DNA of 64,000 nucleotides, taken from positions 620,001-684,000 of the forward strand of contig JAUIRK010000101.1 of assembly GCA_030549495.1 (NCBI GenBank), in the 5' to 3' direction. Position numbers and translations under genes: made by a program. The notes beneath the pieces were generated by a model. It was not told the origin of the DNA. It saw only the letters and a list, made by a program, of their open reading frames with translations, and did not search any database. This document shows, in pieces, positions 11,034 through 22,666 of this stretch. Numbering within the stretch: the first letter of the stretch is position 1; every line of letters begins with the position of its first letter. Source of the DNA: Nectonema munidae. Lineage: Eukaryota; Nematomorpha; Nectonematoida; Nectonematidae.

Positions 11034-11700
11034 GTACTTCAAAGACTTCTTATATAAGCCTATGACTTAAATAGTAGCTTTTAAAATGTGGAGATAAGAA
11101 GAGTTTGTTTTCTTGATAACATTTTCTTTGTCTTCACAACCTATGTATATATAGTATATATGTAAGATTTTATTTCATTTAAGTATTTAAGTCAATTTTC
11201 CATGAAATACAGTATATATAAATTTTTTGAGCAAATATATATCACAACATTGCAAAAAATGTATTCAACTACTGGTGTCATTTCAAAAAAAATAGAAGGC
11301 AAAAATTGAGATATGAAATTTATATTTAAAAAGTATTTTGTGGATTTGTAAACCCCCCTTCCCCTACCTTTCATTTGCATCGCATCTGCTTAATTTTATC
11401 TAAAATATAAAAAATAGATAGTCTGTTGATTTATTCTTTAGATAATAAAATAATTTTTTGTTTATCTGTATTTTTCAATTTTTAAATATGTAATTTCAAC
11501 CGCTGATTCCAAAAATAATATTTTTTAACCATTACATCGATACTTTTTTAATTAAAAACAGATATAGATTTTATACAATTTTAGCCCAATTTTTTTTGTT
11601 GAAAAGTTTTTAAGTACCAATGTACAATCAGAGTGGAAAAATAAATGTTTAATACAGTTTTTTTTATTCAAATTAAAAGTATTTTAAATGAATGTTTTAT

Positions 11701-11970
11701 TTTTTCTAACTAGAGAACAGTAATCTTTCATCATAACCGTGGTCCATCGTCCTTTATATCTTCTTTCCATCGTTGCAATGTCGTGATGAAATCTTTCGTC
11801 AAACTCTTCACTGATGCTTCTGATAGCTTTGGAAACAAATTAATTACTTAAAACGTTTTACCTGCATATTCATGAGCTATTACAAAATGTTTAATTAGAC
11901 TCAACTTGAAATAAAGTGGAGGCAATAGAACTTTGTTGTAATTTACTAAAGATCGTCTGAGTACATTTAA
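11701..11970 (-). pseudogene. Deleted copy of a multicopy gene family with 'ERFHxDI...ERRYxGxW' motif
   Basis: Minus-strand reading. Near 11890-11950 is NKVLLPPLYFKLSLIKHFV. Near 11830-11860 is FPKLSEASVK. Then, after a frame change, comes EFDERFHHDIATMERRYKG followed by RWTTVMMKDYC (about 11715-11815). From memory, this resembles a family of uncharacterised proteins found in many copies in arthropods and other invertebrates (VLLPPLHIKLGLMKNFVKAL ... FPKISEAKIK ... ERFHQDI...ERRYQG...ADYCW). FPKLSEA sits almost next to DERFHHDI, whereas the family has a long segment between them, so an internal deletion is inferred. The N-terminal part is missing or decayed. It is dead, and it lies antisense in an intron of gene 1. 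Confidence 0.65.
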
Positions 11971-12962
11971 CATTCCTTGCTGAAGTCCTAATCTTACTGA
12001 CCAATCAACTTTAGTTTAATGATCACTGTCAGTTGTTAAACTTTATCATAATTTTCTTTATGGACCAAATGTGCAAGAGGTATAGATGAATATTTGTTTC
12101 AATTATGAAGCAAAACTGTTAGCAATCTAATCACATCTTCATAATAACAAAGGTTATCACATACCTTTCAAATATATTTCAACATTTTTATGTCTTTTTC
12201 GGTAACACACATAGCCATTCCAAAAATAGTTTATATGCGATCCACAGTTTTGAACTTTTAATTATTTTGTGTACTACCTGTTTTTTTCTAATATAATACC
12301 CACAAGCAGAACAAAATGTACTTGAAGAATTTTACATCCTCGATGCGACATCTTCAATAGGCAAATCTAACAAACAATTAATAAACTAACCAATTAAAAA
12401 ACATACTGACTCTGCATATCAGTATCCCGATAATAATGCTAAGTGTAAGCGATTAAACGCGGTTTTCATTCAATAATTTTAGTTGTATTTGTATCATTTC
12501 GAATGAAATTCTCTGGAACACCTAAATGCTCTTCATAAACTGCTAATATTATTTAAACATAGCTTTCAATTTTAAAACTTACAAATCATAACTTTTTTAT
12601 TCGAAACTTAATTTAAATTATTGGTAGAAGAAAAATTTAACATTTTTCTCAACTTTCATTTAACAGGGTCATCAAACAATTACTTTGGATGTTGTTTATA
12701 AACAAAATTACTCGTATTTTTATATGTTTTACTAAGGATTAGAGAACTATTAAAGAGGCCAATTGTAGAAGATACTCACATACGCCATAATGACACATCT
12801 GTTGCAAATTTCCAAAAAGATGGAAGTATGAATTGTTATATTTATTTCAAAGACTATACCCTTTAGTTAGAGTATGCAAGATACAATATAATTTTATTTC
12901 AAAAGTTTTAAATCATTCATTTAACTTTTATGATGTGAATTGCTATTTCTACTAAAATAGTA

Positions 12963-13119
12963 CACTGGAAACAAAAAGTGGTTACACTAACTACTTTAGA
13001 TGCTTACTGTAACAATGCATAACTTTACTATTCTTAGTAATTTAAATACCATTGAATCATAGGAAATTTACTATATTTTAGTAGAAAATTCACTCTCAAC
13101 GAGGTAAAACTTTTCACTG
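12963..13119. repeat. About 157-bp dispersed repeat (MITE-like), copy 1
   Basis: It starts CACTGGAAACAAAAAGTGG and ends CTTTTCACTG. The two ends are imperfectly inverted (CACTGgAAA against CAGTGAAAA). It shares blocks with the copy at 13537 in the same order and orientation: AAACAAAAAGTGGTTAC, AATGCATAACTTTAC, and ATTGAATCATxGxAAATTTA. Lengths are nearly equal, so this looks like two copies of one short element rather than a random low-complexity match. No target duplication is certain. Confidence 0.6.
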
Positions 13120-13536
13120 AAATAACATCTTTGGAAAGAGCAAAAATAGAATATAAGTTCATATAATTGTCATAATTATCTCTTAACAATTAAAATAGCT
13201 TTTAACATAATAAAAAAATATATTAGAAAATTTTTGAAATTTATAACACAAACTTGAAATAAATATAAATATAAATGATTGATACAGATTATACTTAACT
13301 ATTTTTTCAATATTATTAAATTGAAAGACTGCAATACGTGATTTCAAAAAAAACTACAATAAAAGGTTTGACATTAAATTCAATTTTGAAGGGAGAAATT
13401 GTATGCCTTCTTGATCAAATGAATTTTAGTATCACAAAATCATTCCTTCTTCTAATGCTCTGTGAACCCTATTATGGTTTCAAATTCAGTTTTAAAATAG
13501 TATTTTTACTTTGGATACGATAGTGACAAATTAATA

Positions 13537-13692
13537 CACTGAAAACAAAAAGTGGTTACTGTAAATACATTAAATGGTTACTGTAAAAATGCATAACTTT
13601 ACAATTCTTGGTAATTAAAATACTATTGAATCATGGTAAATTTAGAATTTTCAGTAGTAGGTTAACTTTCTTTGAGGCAAAATCATTCACTG
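13537..13692. repeat. About 156-bp dispersed repeat (MITE-like), copy 2
   Basis: It starts CACTGAAAACAAAAAGTGG and ends AATCATTCACTG. It is the same family as 12963-13119, in the same orientation, about 574 bp downstream. The copies are roughly four-fifths identical by eye. Confidence 0.6.
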
Positions 13693-14416
13693 AAAATCAT
13701 TTTAAAAACTAAAGATTTTTATGTTCTCTATATGATTAAGTTATTACCAAAATATTCGTGTTGTTGACATAACAAAAAACATATTGTAGATATTTATTTA
13801 TTCAAAAAAATGAGTAAAAGCCCTCAATTTACATACATAGTTAGCAATATTACTATAAAATGATAAAATTTAATTTTACCCCTTTTGGTTGACCCTTATA
13901 GTTGTGAAATTACCTCTTTTTATTTTAAATGTATGCAAAATCTTGCAATTTTTTCAGTTTAAATTTCAGTTTATTTATTTATAAAACGATATTTAAGATA
14001 CCAGTAAACTAGTGTTGTATCTCGTGATCAACAACTTGGGAATCAAGCATAACAAAAGTCTGCATAATCGACAATCACCCCTGTTCAAAAGTTTGTCAAA
14101 TGTTTCTCTCAAATTTGTAAGGGCATTTAATTTTATTTGAACTAAATTATAAACTATTTTTCCACTATAACTAATCTTACCAATCGATAATAATTTCAAT
14201 CATATGATTAGTTTATCTTAGTGCTTTCCTCCCTAGCTTTCCTCAGATGCAAGCATATACAAAGTTTTTAGTGTTAGGTGATAATATTCAGTGTCCCGAT
14301 TAAACTAAAAAAACATGCTTGTTCTTTTAAATTATAAGTTTAAAATTTATTTTTAATCATCTCCTTTTGATTGCTTGATTGATTTACTTTTTAAAATGTG
14401 ATAATATAATGAGTAT

Positions 14417-14851
14417 CACTGGCGGATTTAAAGGTGGCGGAACTGGCGTACGCCCTCCTAAAATTGCATTGCCAATTGCTTGAAAATTTTTCTTGATCTA
14501 ATTCTTTTCGTAGAACTCAAATATTATGATAATTTCTGCAACTCATTTTTTAGATTCAATCTTTCTCTAAAGTGAGAAGCCCTAAAAAGTTTTTATGTTT
14601 CAATCGTAGTTAAGTGTGACACTTATTACTTTTATATTATCCCATTTTTTTGTAAATTTATTATTTAAACATATCAAGTTTTACCACATCAATTCACTTC
14701 GCAGTTCAATGAATGAGGATCGTTTTAATGTTCTCATTCTTCTTTTTGTTTTAAAAATTTTGATAAAGCTTAAATTTATATGCTTGAAATTTGAGTTCTA
14801 GTTTAGTAAAATCCACCCCTCTCCTAATGCCAATTTCTAGTTCCGCCTCTG
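14417..14851. mobile_element. hAT-like MITE, 435 bp (GAGTAT target repeat)
   Basis: The left end is CACTGGCGGATTTAAAGG. The right end, read as reverse complement, is CAGAGGCGGAACTAG. This gives an inverted repeat of the CAxxGGCGGA type. GAGTAT precedes the left end (14411-14416) and recurs at the right end (14851-14856), so the target duplication is 5-6 bp depending on where the final G belongs. There is no transposase coding. It is non-autonomous and sits in an intron. A 5-6 bp duplication is shorter than the usual hAT 8 bp, so the superfamily call is tentative. Confidence 0.6.
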
Positions 14852-15525
14852 AGTATGAACTATTTTTGAAAGAGATTTTTATCCCTAAAATCTAAAATAA
14901 AAAGATAAAATTTATGGCCATATTTTGAATCGAACAAAACAGGTGCTAACCAGGGTTGGTTTCAGAATTTATTACTAACCGTCCTACAAAATTTAAATTC
15001 TAGTAAAGACATTCAAAAAAATAGAATAATATTTCCGAAAACTAAGTAAAAATAATAAATGTATATATATAAAGGCATTAAAATTTATTTTAAACATACA
15101 CTTCTACAATCTAAAATGAAACAAAATAAATCTGCATTTTTTCCCGCCTTTTTGAAGACTAAGATGTCATTCTTGATCCCCTTCTGTTTACACTTGGATT
15201 GTTTGAGCAATATTTAATCTCCAAAAATTGTGAATAATAACTAAATTACTATTACTATATAATCGATCTAACTTACTAACTCTAATTAACTATCTGATTT
15301 TCTAGCTAAACAATAAGTTACTATTACCACAAAACTATTATTACTGTAAGAGTGCTTACAAAACCATGTCTCTTGAATTCAAGGAAACATATGTGCTAAT
15401 TATATTGAATGGTAATGTAAATGAATCAACAAAAATGCAAAATTTTATTTGTTTTTGATAACAAAATATTGAAATATAAATTTATAAAATATTGCATTGA
15501 CTTTTAAAATGATTTTTTTTGAAAG

Positions 15526-15673
15526 TTAAAAGACATGATAGATTCTACGAAGTATTCAAAGAACTTCTTGAATGCGAGTGTGTTGGACATTTTTGATGGA
15601 AAGGCGATTTTAAAGAATGCTTCAGATTCTTTCATCTTCAATTACACATTAATCTTCAACTCCTCTATTCATA
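15526..15673 (+). CDS. Exon B (core) of SEA-like unit 4
   Basis: Acceptor TTTTTTTTGAAAG at 15525, chosen over the AG at 15532 because it restores phase 0. Donor GTAAGC. It is phase 0 in and phase 1 out, 148 nt. It reads LKDMIDSTKYSKNFLNASVL, then ASDSFIFNYTLIFNSSIH. The SFIFNYTLIFN strand is a SEA core. NAS and NYT are possible N-glycosylation sites. The matching A exon upstream was not found. It joins the C exon at 18412 in phase. Confidence 0.7.
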
Positions 15674-16153
15674 GTAAGCGAATATTTATTTTAAGCTTTT
15701 TCGTAGCGACAAATTTCGTTTCATTTTGTAGTATTTTGGAAAGTAAACTTAGTAATGCTCGTGTTGTAAATAAATCAAAAATATTTATTTAGGTTTATGA
15801 AACGTGATAACTAAATTATATTCATACTGGTTGACTTTTCTTAAGTTAACCTTTAATTTTAATTCATTTCATTTAAATATAATTTATAATTGAGCATGTA
15901 CAATTCAAACATCGAAAAATGTATATGTATTTCTGGCCAAATTATCATGATTTTTAAAAAGTATTACTTTATTTTTTTTAATTAACCCTGTTTTTGGTAT
16001 GAATGTTTTGAAAATAGTTAATTCTTGCGCTTGCAAAAGCATAGGTAGCTTTTTACACCATGCGATTTCAATGATACAAATTGTACAAAATATATTTTTG
16101 CCTTAAAAAAACAATATAATTTTTTTTATTAAAATATTAATGAGAGTGGACAA

Positions 16154-16355
16154 CTAGTAGCGTATCTAGAAATATTAACACGAAGCCAGACAAATTTTAG
16201 TGGGGCAGTGCTGGGTTTGCAAACATTTTTTTATGGCACATAACATTATTTAAAAAAACATTTCTCAAAGTGGCCTAAACATTTACTCAAGGGGAAAGGG
16301 AAGGAGAGTTTGTGTAGCCAACCTCTGCCTCCCACTTCTCTGGCTACCCTACTAG
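16154..16355. mobile_element. Small terminal-inverted-repeat element, about 200 bp
   Basis: The left end is CTAGTAGCGTATCTAG. The right end, in reverse complement, is CTAGTAGGGTAGCCAG. The start resembles the CAGTGGCGTA termini of hAT-type MITEs such as 52508-52981. The inner arms are GC-richer than the flanks. The target duplication is unclear, since ACTAG occurs at both borders but overlaps the inverted repeat. Confidence 0.45.
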
Positions 16356-17757
16356 GAAGAATAAAATAAACGTTTTATTTTTCTGGAAACTTTTTTATAT
16401 TTATCAATCACATTCAAGTCTTTTAGAGAACAAAATCTTCCTAGAATACATAAATAATTTATATTCTTCTTCTACAAGCATAAATATCGAAATAATTGGT
16501 CTGGCAAGTCCATGCGAGAGATAACAGGTCTATCCGGTCTTGTCAGACTTTATATACATGAATATAAAAATCGTAAAAGTTAAAAAAATATTTATAATCA
16601 AAAATTTCCGTCGAACTTCACACACTTTTTGAAAACGTTGTCTAAAAACACTATGAAACAATAGAATTTTATTTCAAATTTTCAGCTATATTTTGTTAAA
16701 ACAATTTTATTACATATATAATAATAATAATACTAAGATGAATACTTTCGAAAATTTGTCAGTTATTTCCTTTAATGAAATTAAATATTTTCCATTAGGA
16801 TATACGCTTCAATTGATTGCTTATTGTTATCTCTTAACAATAGATTAAATTATTTTTTTCAAAAAAATTTCCTAGTTTTTCATTATACGCTATTATTTCA
16901 CTGAAATTTAGTTTAAAATTTAGTCATCACTTTCCTTCAAAAGAATAACATACGAATTTATATACTTTCAAGCATTATATATGTTATCATTAGAAAGGAT
17001 TGCTATTCGCGGTGAACAAACGGATAGGTTACTTTAAAAACAGTCAATTTTTTGATATTGGCTTTTTCTGCCAACAGTCTGAACTTGAATACGAGTTTAT
17101 TAAACTTGATCTTCAGAGTTAATTGAAAATTTTCTATATAAATGAAAAAATATTATATTTAAATCATGTATTATCAGAAAGCTAAAAGAAACTAATGAAA
17201 AAAGTTATATTTTACGAAATTTTCTAATTATGATAAAGTTTGTCATGGTAAAAAGTCCGGCCCATAATTTTAATGCAAATTTTGGTTCAAAAAATAAAAA
17301 ATAAAACTTTTTGCTAAATTTTCCTGTTTAAATTAAAATTTAACATCTCTTCTGAGTTGCCAAATTTTCAAAACTCTATCTATTTCAGTACCTCTAGCGA
17401 ATTTTTTTTACATTTTTATTCTGACTTGATATATGAGTGGAGCAAATAATATTTCAATTGGAAACCACAACTAAATTTTTTCAGGAGCATCAAGAACGGA
17501 ACATTCATTGAAAACCCGATAGGAATATGTGACCCAAACGATGCCCAGAGGATATAGAGAGTATATTTGCTAAATATTTTTTCTTCTCGTCCTGGAAACC
17601 TGACTTAATTTTTAATTTGTAAGTGTTACCCATATATTCTTCTTTCTCTCGTTATGCTGATGCTGAATATACCAAAATTGTTTAAAAGTAGGTTACATTA
17701 CTATTAACATCTGGATTAAAATTTTATCCATGATATATTAATTTAAATAAATTCAGC

Positions 17758-17803
17758 CCCGTGGCGGACCGTCCCTACCGGCACAACTTGTTATGCCACT
17801 AAT
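17758..17803. mobile_element. Solo terminal remnant of the CAGTGGCGTAAC hAT-type MITE family
   Basis: GTGGCGGACCGTCCCTACCG followed by GTTATGCCACT matches the right end of the element at 52508-52981 (GGGACGGACCGCCCCCACCG, then GTTACGCCACTG). The other end was not found, so this is a truncated or decayed copy. Confidence 0.5.
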
Positions 17804-18411
17804 CCGACTCAATGACTTTAAGTCATTTTGAAAAATATATTTACAAAAATTGAAACTCCAAAGTAAAAAAACCAAAAGTAAGCACATTCGAAAAAGTTCT
17901 TCTTGTTTTACTATAACTGCTGGAGCCAACTAAAATTAAAATGTTTCAATTTTTGAAAATATATTTTTCAAAATGACATTATGATCATTGATAGCATAAT
18001 CTCTAAAAAAAAATATTGTGTGCTTTCCTAACACTCTAACACTCAGAATAAAATAACTTTTAGTGGTGATTAAAAATTTATTTTTGGGATGATGTATTTT
18101 TAATCAATTGTATGACATAAAATTGACTATTTTAAAACGACAGTCGAATACTTGGTTATAAATACAGATTATTTTTTCCCACCCCTTTTCAAAAACACAT
18201 TGATTTTTACCGCGTTGTCTCCCTATTTTTATTAGATATATCAAATCAAACACCGAGCAAACTTTATTTTAAAAAATAGCACACATTCTTTCTGAGATTT
18301 TGGTAGATTCAACCGGTGAGGTTTATTATAAGTTATGTTCATATTTTATTTATAATGTGGTATACAAGGAAACTTTCAATTTATAGTTACATTTATTATT
18401 TTTGTTTATAG

Positions 18412-18529
18412 TTGATGTTCAAAATGTGTTTTCACACATAAAGTCAAAAGTCACATTCCTTAATGAACGAATGAAAAAATCAAATGTCCAATTAAAAGTT
18501 CTCTCAAGCATACCTGTCTTGAAAAAAAA
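18412..18529 (+). CDS. Exon C of SEA-like unit 4
   Basis: Acceptor TTTGTTTATAG and donor GTAAAT. It is phase 1 in and phase 2 out. It reads DVQNVFSHIKSKVTFLNERM, then KVLSSIPVLKK. The helix-rich reading suits the second helix and end of a SEA domain. Phases match the preceding B exon (15673, phase 1) and the following exon at 19853. Confidence 0.55.
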
Positions 18530-19852
18530 GTAAATTTATAAGCATGCATATCCATTTCTTCAATAATTATAAAAAAACTTTTTTTTATTTAATTTTATTG
18601 TGTTAGAAAAAAAACGAAAAAATCTTTTCCGAAAAAGAAATGCTAATAATAAAATATCTTTACATTTAAAATATAAAAGCATAACATTTAGCATTTAACA
18701 CAATTTAACACATTAACCTTTCTCAAATTCATTAACACACGTTTGAATTTTGATAAGATATAGTCTGTATGTGCTTTTGTCTTTGGATTCACGAAATAAA
18801 TAGAGATCACTGATTTACTTTTAAATTCGTATCCTATAATTTTTTCTATTTTTTTTTAGTTTTCAAAGGTATTGAATCTTTGTCTTTATAAAAATTTAAT
18901 TATTTACACAAAAATTTAATTTACCTTATCTAAACTAATCTTAAATGTTCAATTGTAGGTTTTTGACCAACAGAATTATCAAAAATACAATTATTTATAA
19001 AAATTAGCTTTTCAAAATTTTTACCTAATTTGTTATATATATAAATGGTGATTTATTTTTATCTGGAAAAAATTGTTCAGATACATGCATCAATAATTCG
19101 TTTGATATTTTCAAACATTTTTAAACAACTGCGATAACAAAAAAATAGTGGTTGATTTTGTATTAAAAAATTATCAGAAAAATCTAATTTTACTAGTTGA
19201 CTGATAAATTTTTCGATTATTTTAAAAATCGAAAATATGTAGATACTATTTTGTAGTAAAATGAAACTTTTTAAAATGATATTATTAATCATTTTTTACA
19301 CTTTTTGCTATTCGCGTAGTAAAATTTGAAAACGTTATAGTTATAAGAATTCGTAATGAGTATACGCATAATAGTAGGTTATTGAATAATTCTCATTATA
19401 TCCTATCGATTATTAGCCATGAGAAGGGTAAGGGCTATGTTTATATCTTAACCACCTCCCCTCTCACCTAGGAGTACACTTTTACAAATGATCATTTAAA
19501 TACTTCTAAATTTTTAAATAAAATCTCTTTCGAAATCATATAAAATCTATATTATTTTCATTTGTATTTTATTAATCAAATTGTACTATAAGAATCATTT
19601 ATTGTAAAAAATTTTTAATATCTAATCTCAATCATCCTTCTCACACCCACTACTAAGTCCCTTTGGCTAAAAATTTTTAATTCTCTTTCATTTTAATTCA
19701 AACATACAAACTTAAAATTAAATAATTGTTTTATTTTAAAAGGCAAACTTCGTCCCATAAGTTCAAGACAATTAAAGAAAATTCACGAAAGTATATCTAT
19801 ATTAAGAAAAATATTTTTTTAATGATTTAAAATCTAGAAATTTGATTTTTAG

Positions 19853-19906
19853 ACGGAAAAAGATTAATGTTGCAAATTTTGCAGAAATTCAGAGAGAACT
19901 TTCAAG
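19853..19906 (+). CDS. Small linker exon between SEA unit 4 and EGF-like exon
   Basis: Acceptor TTTTTAG and donor GTAATC. Read phase 2 in and phase 2 out, it gives RKKINVANFAEIQRELSR, 54 nt. Read in phase 1 it gives GKRLMLQILQKFRENFQ, which is also open. I prefer phase 2 because it links 18529 to 20599 without a break. Its size makes it easy to be wrong. Confidence 0.4.
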
Positions 19907-20068
19907 GTAATCTTTATCTTTTTCGAAGTTTACGTGTATTCTTTACAACATAATATCCCATCATTCAAAATTATTTTACCTTATATATAGTAAACCAAGG
20001 TGTTATCATTTACTATGGGATAATAGCTAGTTTTATATAACAAATTTTACTGAAATTTTATTCCAATG

Positions 20069-20389
20069 CAGTTGACTACTTCTAATCCGGAAATCACCAA
20101 TTCAGAGCTTCGTTAATCCGGCTCTTTGATTAAACCGGAAATCTTTAATTTAGTAAAATTATTGTTGAATGATTGATTCAATTAACAACTGAGCTTCTTG
20201 AATGTTTAAAAAATAAAAGTTTTATAAACTGACATCTGACATTGAATTTAAGTTCGAGTCAAGTTTATATTGAGAGAAATTGAGTAAGCAAAGGGTGATT
20301 TTTTATTAAAATTAGAATCACTAATCCGCAAAAATCACCAATTCGGAAAGGCCGAATCTCAAGCATTCCGAATTAGTGATAGTCGACTG
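20069..20389. mobile_element. pogo/Tigger-like MITE, about 321 bp
   Basis: The left end is CAGTTGACTACTTCTAATCC. The right end, in reverse complement, is CAGTCGACTATCACTAATTC. The inverted repeat of more than 20 bp continues inward (CCGGAAATCACC on one side, CGGAATGC on the other). TA follows the right end (20390-20391); the left TA has been lost. CAGTYGAC...TAATCCGGA termini are typical of Tc1/mariner-pogo (Tigger) elements. There is no transposase inside. A further sequence starting CAGTCAGACCCCAATAATCC at 22291 looks like a decayed single end of a similar element. Confidence 0.7.
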
Positions 20390-20598
20390 TATTCATTATT
20401 AATGATCCATCAACTGCAATGTTGTATTGTGCACTGATAGAAAAAATGGTATTTATTTTAATTTTATCTTCTTTTTTATCTTGAAAAGCTTGTAACGAAA
20501 CTATTTATAAATCGTATATTTTAATAGCATAATAATTACAAAGTTTTTTTTCCTTTGTTTATCTAAAGAATGTCATATTTATATTTTTTTATTGTCAG

Positions 20599-20717
20599 GA
20601 ATAACTTTCAATTGAAATCCTGCTTTAAAAATTCGTGCAAGAGAAGTGATTTATGTAAAACCGTTGGCACAAAAGAAGTTTGTATTTGTAAATCTGCCAA
20701 AGAATCTAATTGTTTCG
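20599..20717 (+). CDS. EGF-like exon after SEA unit 4
   Basis: Acceptor TTTTATTGTCAG and donor GTAAGG. It is phase 2 in and phase 1 out. The reading NNFQLKSCFKNSCKRSDLCK, VGTKEVCICKSAKESNCF contains six cysteines in EGF-like order (C-x4-C-x5-C-x(8-9)-C-x-C-x(8)-C). Compare the EGF-like half of 4253-4544. Ending in phase 1, it is ready to join an A exon (21099). Confidence 0.7.
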
Positions 20718-21098
20718 GTAAGGATATTTTTATATTTATCGCACACTTGAAATTTCAACTTTTTCAAAGTATGAAAAAATTATCGTGACCCATGAAGACA
20801 TCAAAATATATGCAGAGCAGGAAAAAATCTAGCGATTCTTTGTAGATTTTGTTGTGATTCAGCAAAGTTTTTCAAACTTTTCATATTTAACAGATCCATA
20901 ACAATTTTTTGCAATAAATTCTAGAAATTTTCTTCATTTAGTTATATACAAACTGAACAAAGGAAAACTTGATTTTATAATGAAAAAAAGGAATAAAATA
21001 AATTTATAAAAAAATTTTTTCATTCTTTGTACTTTTCGAATTGAATTTAATTCTGAAATATTTCGTTCAACTACTGAATAAATATTCACTTTTTTCAG

Positions 21099-21229
21099 TC
21101 TTTTATAAGAAGTGCGATGCAAAGAATCCAGTAATGAAAACAAAAATCCAGTTTAATGTCGTACTTCTTTTACATGAGAAAGTGAATAGTAGTTCAAGAA
21201 AATATTATGAAAAAAAAACATATCCAAAA
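21099..21229 (+). CDS. Exon A of SEA-like unit 5 (B and C not found)
   Basis: Acceptor CTTTTTTCAG. Phase 1 in; the donor GTACCA after 21229 gives phase 0 and 43 codons. It reads FYKKCDAKNPVMKTKIQFNV, then LHEKVNSSSRKYYEKK. The strand KIQFNVVLLL followed by an SSSxxYY helix fits a SEA N-terminal half. The next identified exon (22539) is again an A type, so the B and C exons of this unit are missing, decayed, or unrecognised in 21230-22538. Confidence 0.55.
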
Positions 21230-22538
21230 GTACCAAGAATAAAAAAGTTTTTTAACTTTATTGAAATTTAGTCATATTTTAAAATAAATTTTGAAAAACA
21301 TGAGAATGTGTGTCTAAATAATTTAGGAGTAAAGTTTTGTTCAGTTTGCTTCTGATTTTTCATCAATTATTTTGGGTTAGTTATCTTGCTATTTGTTTCC
21401 TTGTTTCATTTCATTCTAATTTTATAAACAGAGAAATTAGCATATCTTTTAGTTAATATAGCAATTTAACAAAATAGTAACACATACTGCTAAAGCGATA
21501 AATCATAGCTTTAAAACACTAACATTTATTTCTAGCAATTGGAATAAGGCATTTTTTTAAAGTCTAGTTCTCAACTTGTATACTTTACTATTTAACAAAC
21601 TCTCATTACCAGCAAGTCCATTAGTCGACAAACCTCTCTTGCGACCAAAATCTGTGGTCCCGTGTTTTGTATATTAAACTACATGTTTTAAAATTTTGCA
21701 ACCCAATCACCACCCTATTCCGATTTACGACTAATATAAACCATCTTCAACATCGGATTGGACATAGTATTTATTGTCATTAGAATTAGAACTTTTTTGA
21801 TGATTGCGTGAAATTTTTATTTGTAAGCTCTTTTCAATCATCATCCTATACCTATCTCTGTGAAAGACTTTGTGTTTTCAAACTCTTTCAATTTCCAGTT
21901 ATAGCTATGACTGGAAATTGAACTATAACAATATGAATTTTATATGTTAAATAATTTTAAGATTTAAATAGGAATTTCACTGAGCATTAGTATATAATAT
22001 AGGTATATATGGCAATATATATTAAGATATTTACTTTATATAAACTTTTTGCTAATAAATAGTTACTATTTAAATATTTAACTCCTATTACTTTACTATT
22101 TAACCTATAAATCAACTTCTTTTCTCTATGTTCGATCTTAACTTTCAGCATAAGTGTTTTACTTATAACTAAATTATAAGGCAACTTCTTTTTGATATGA
22201 AGCGATATGTTACCCTTACGCTATCGTGAATATTTATTATAACTATCGGAAAGATTTTTCCCTCATTTTATCCATTTTGTCTTGTAAATGCAGTCAGACC
22301 CCAATAATCCGTACAATTCCGATTGATAGATGATATTCACAATTTCTCTGAAACTTCGTATTAATATATTTGTTATAATGTAGAATGATAGCGTAAACGT
22401 GTGTTTAAAAACCATTTCTCAATTTTATTAATGTATATTATAATTTTATTCCATTGCCAATAAAATAATGTATCTATTTTTGACACCTCATTTTATATAT
22501 ATTGTTTTCTTTTCCTGAATTTTAATTTCTCTGTTTAG
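21230..22538 (+). other. Gap in the SEA array, no exon recognised
   Basis: I see no B or C exon here. The stretch is AT-rich. Palindromic TTTCCAGTTATAGC/TGACTGGAAATTG words occur near 21893-21921. A possible pogo-like end starts at 22291. Confidence 0.4.
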
Positions 22539-22666
22539 AAGGAAGATATGTGCATGTTTTGATTCGCGTTATGCGTATTGGAGAACTTTTGATTGATTTT
22601 GAGAAACGATTTTCAAACTCTCAAAGCTCAACGTATTCAAGTGTCATGAAAAGAGCCAGACTTGGG
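22539..22666 (+). CDS. Exon A of SEA-like unit 6
   Basis: Acceptor CTGTTTAG and donor GTAAAA. It is phase 1 in and phase 0 out, 42 codons. It reads GRYVHVLIRVMRIGELLIDF, then SNSQSSTYSSVMKRARLG. It shows the SEA N-terminal signature: strand VHVLIRV, then F-x-x-x-x-S-x-x-Y helix. It is visibly homologous to the end of exon 55377-55754 in gene 2 (HRIGDLVLNF ... NKSSTIYKQ ... VVIG). It chains to 23607. Confidence 0.75.

Larger units (their letters stand above)
11034..15525 (+). other. Exon-poor gap in the SEA array (expected EGF and A exons not found)
   Basis: Phase chaining requires at least one exon here, ending phase 0 before 15526. None is convincing. The stretch holds a deleted gene copy on the minus strand (11701-11970), a pair of about 157-bp MITE-like repeats (12963, 13537) and a 435-bp hAT-like MITE (14417). 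The rest is AT-rich. Confidence 0.35.
15674..18411 (+). other. Intron of SEA unit 4
   Basis: Inferred intron of about 2.7 kb. It holds an inverted-repeat element (16154-16355), a hAT-end remnant (17758-17803), and one doubtful open exon around 17485. That exon has acceptor TTTTTTCAG and reads SIKNGTFIENPIGICDPNDA to a stop. It does not fit the phase chain. Confidence 0.35.

Noticed and set aside
13993-14199. Minus-strand frame LNALTNLRETFDKLLNRGDC... as a LINE fragment.
   Set aside because: No motif I could match to the RT, endonuclease or tail of the other LINE copies.
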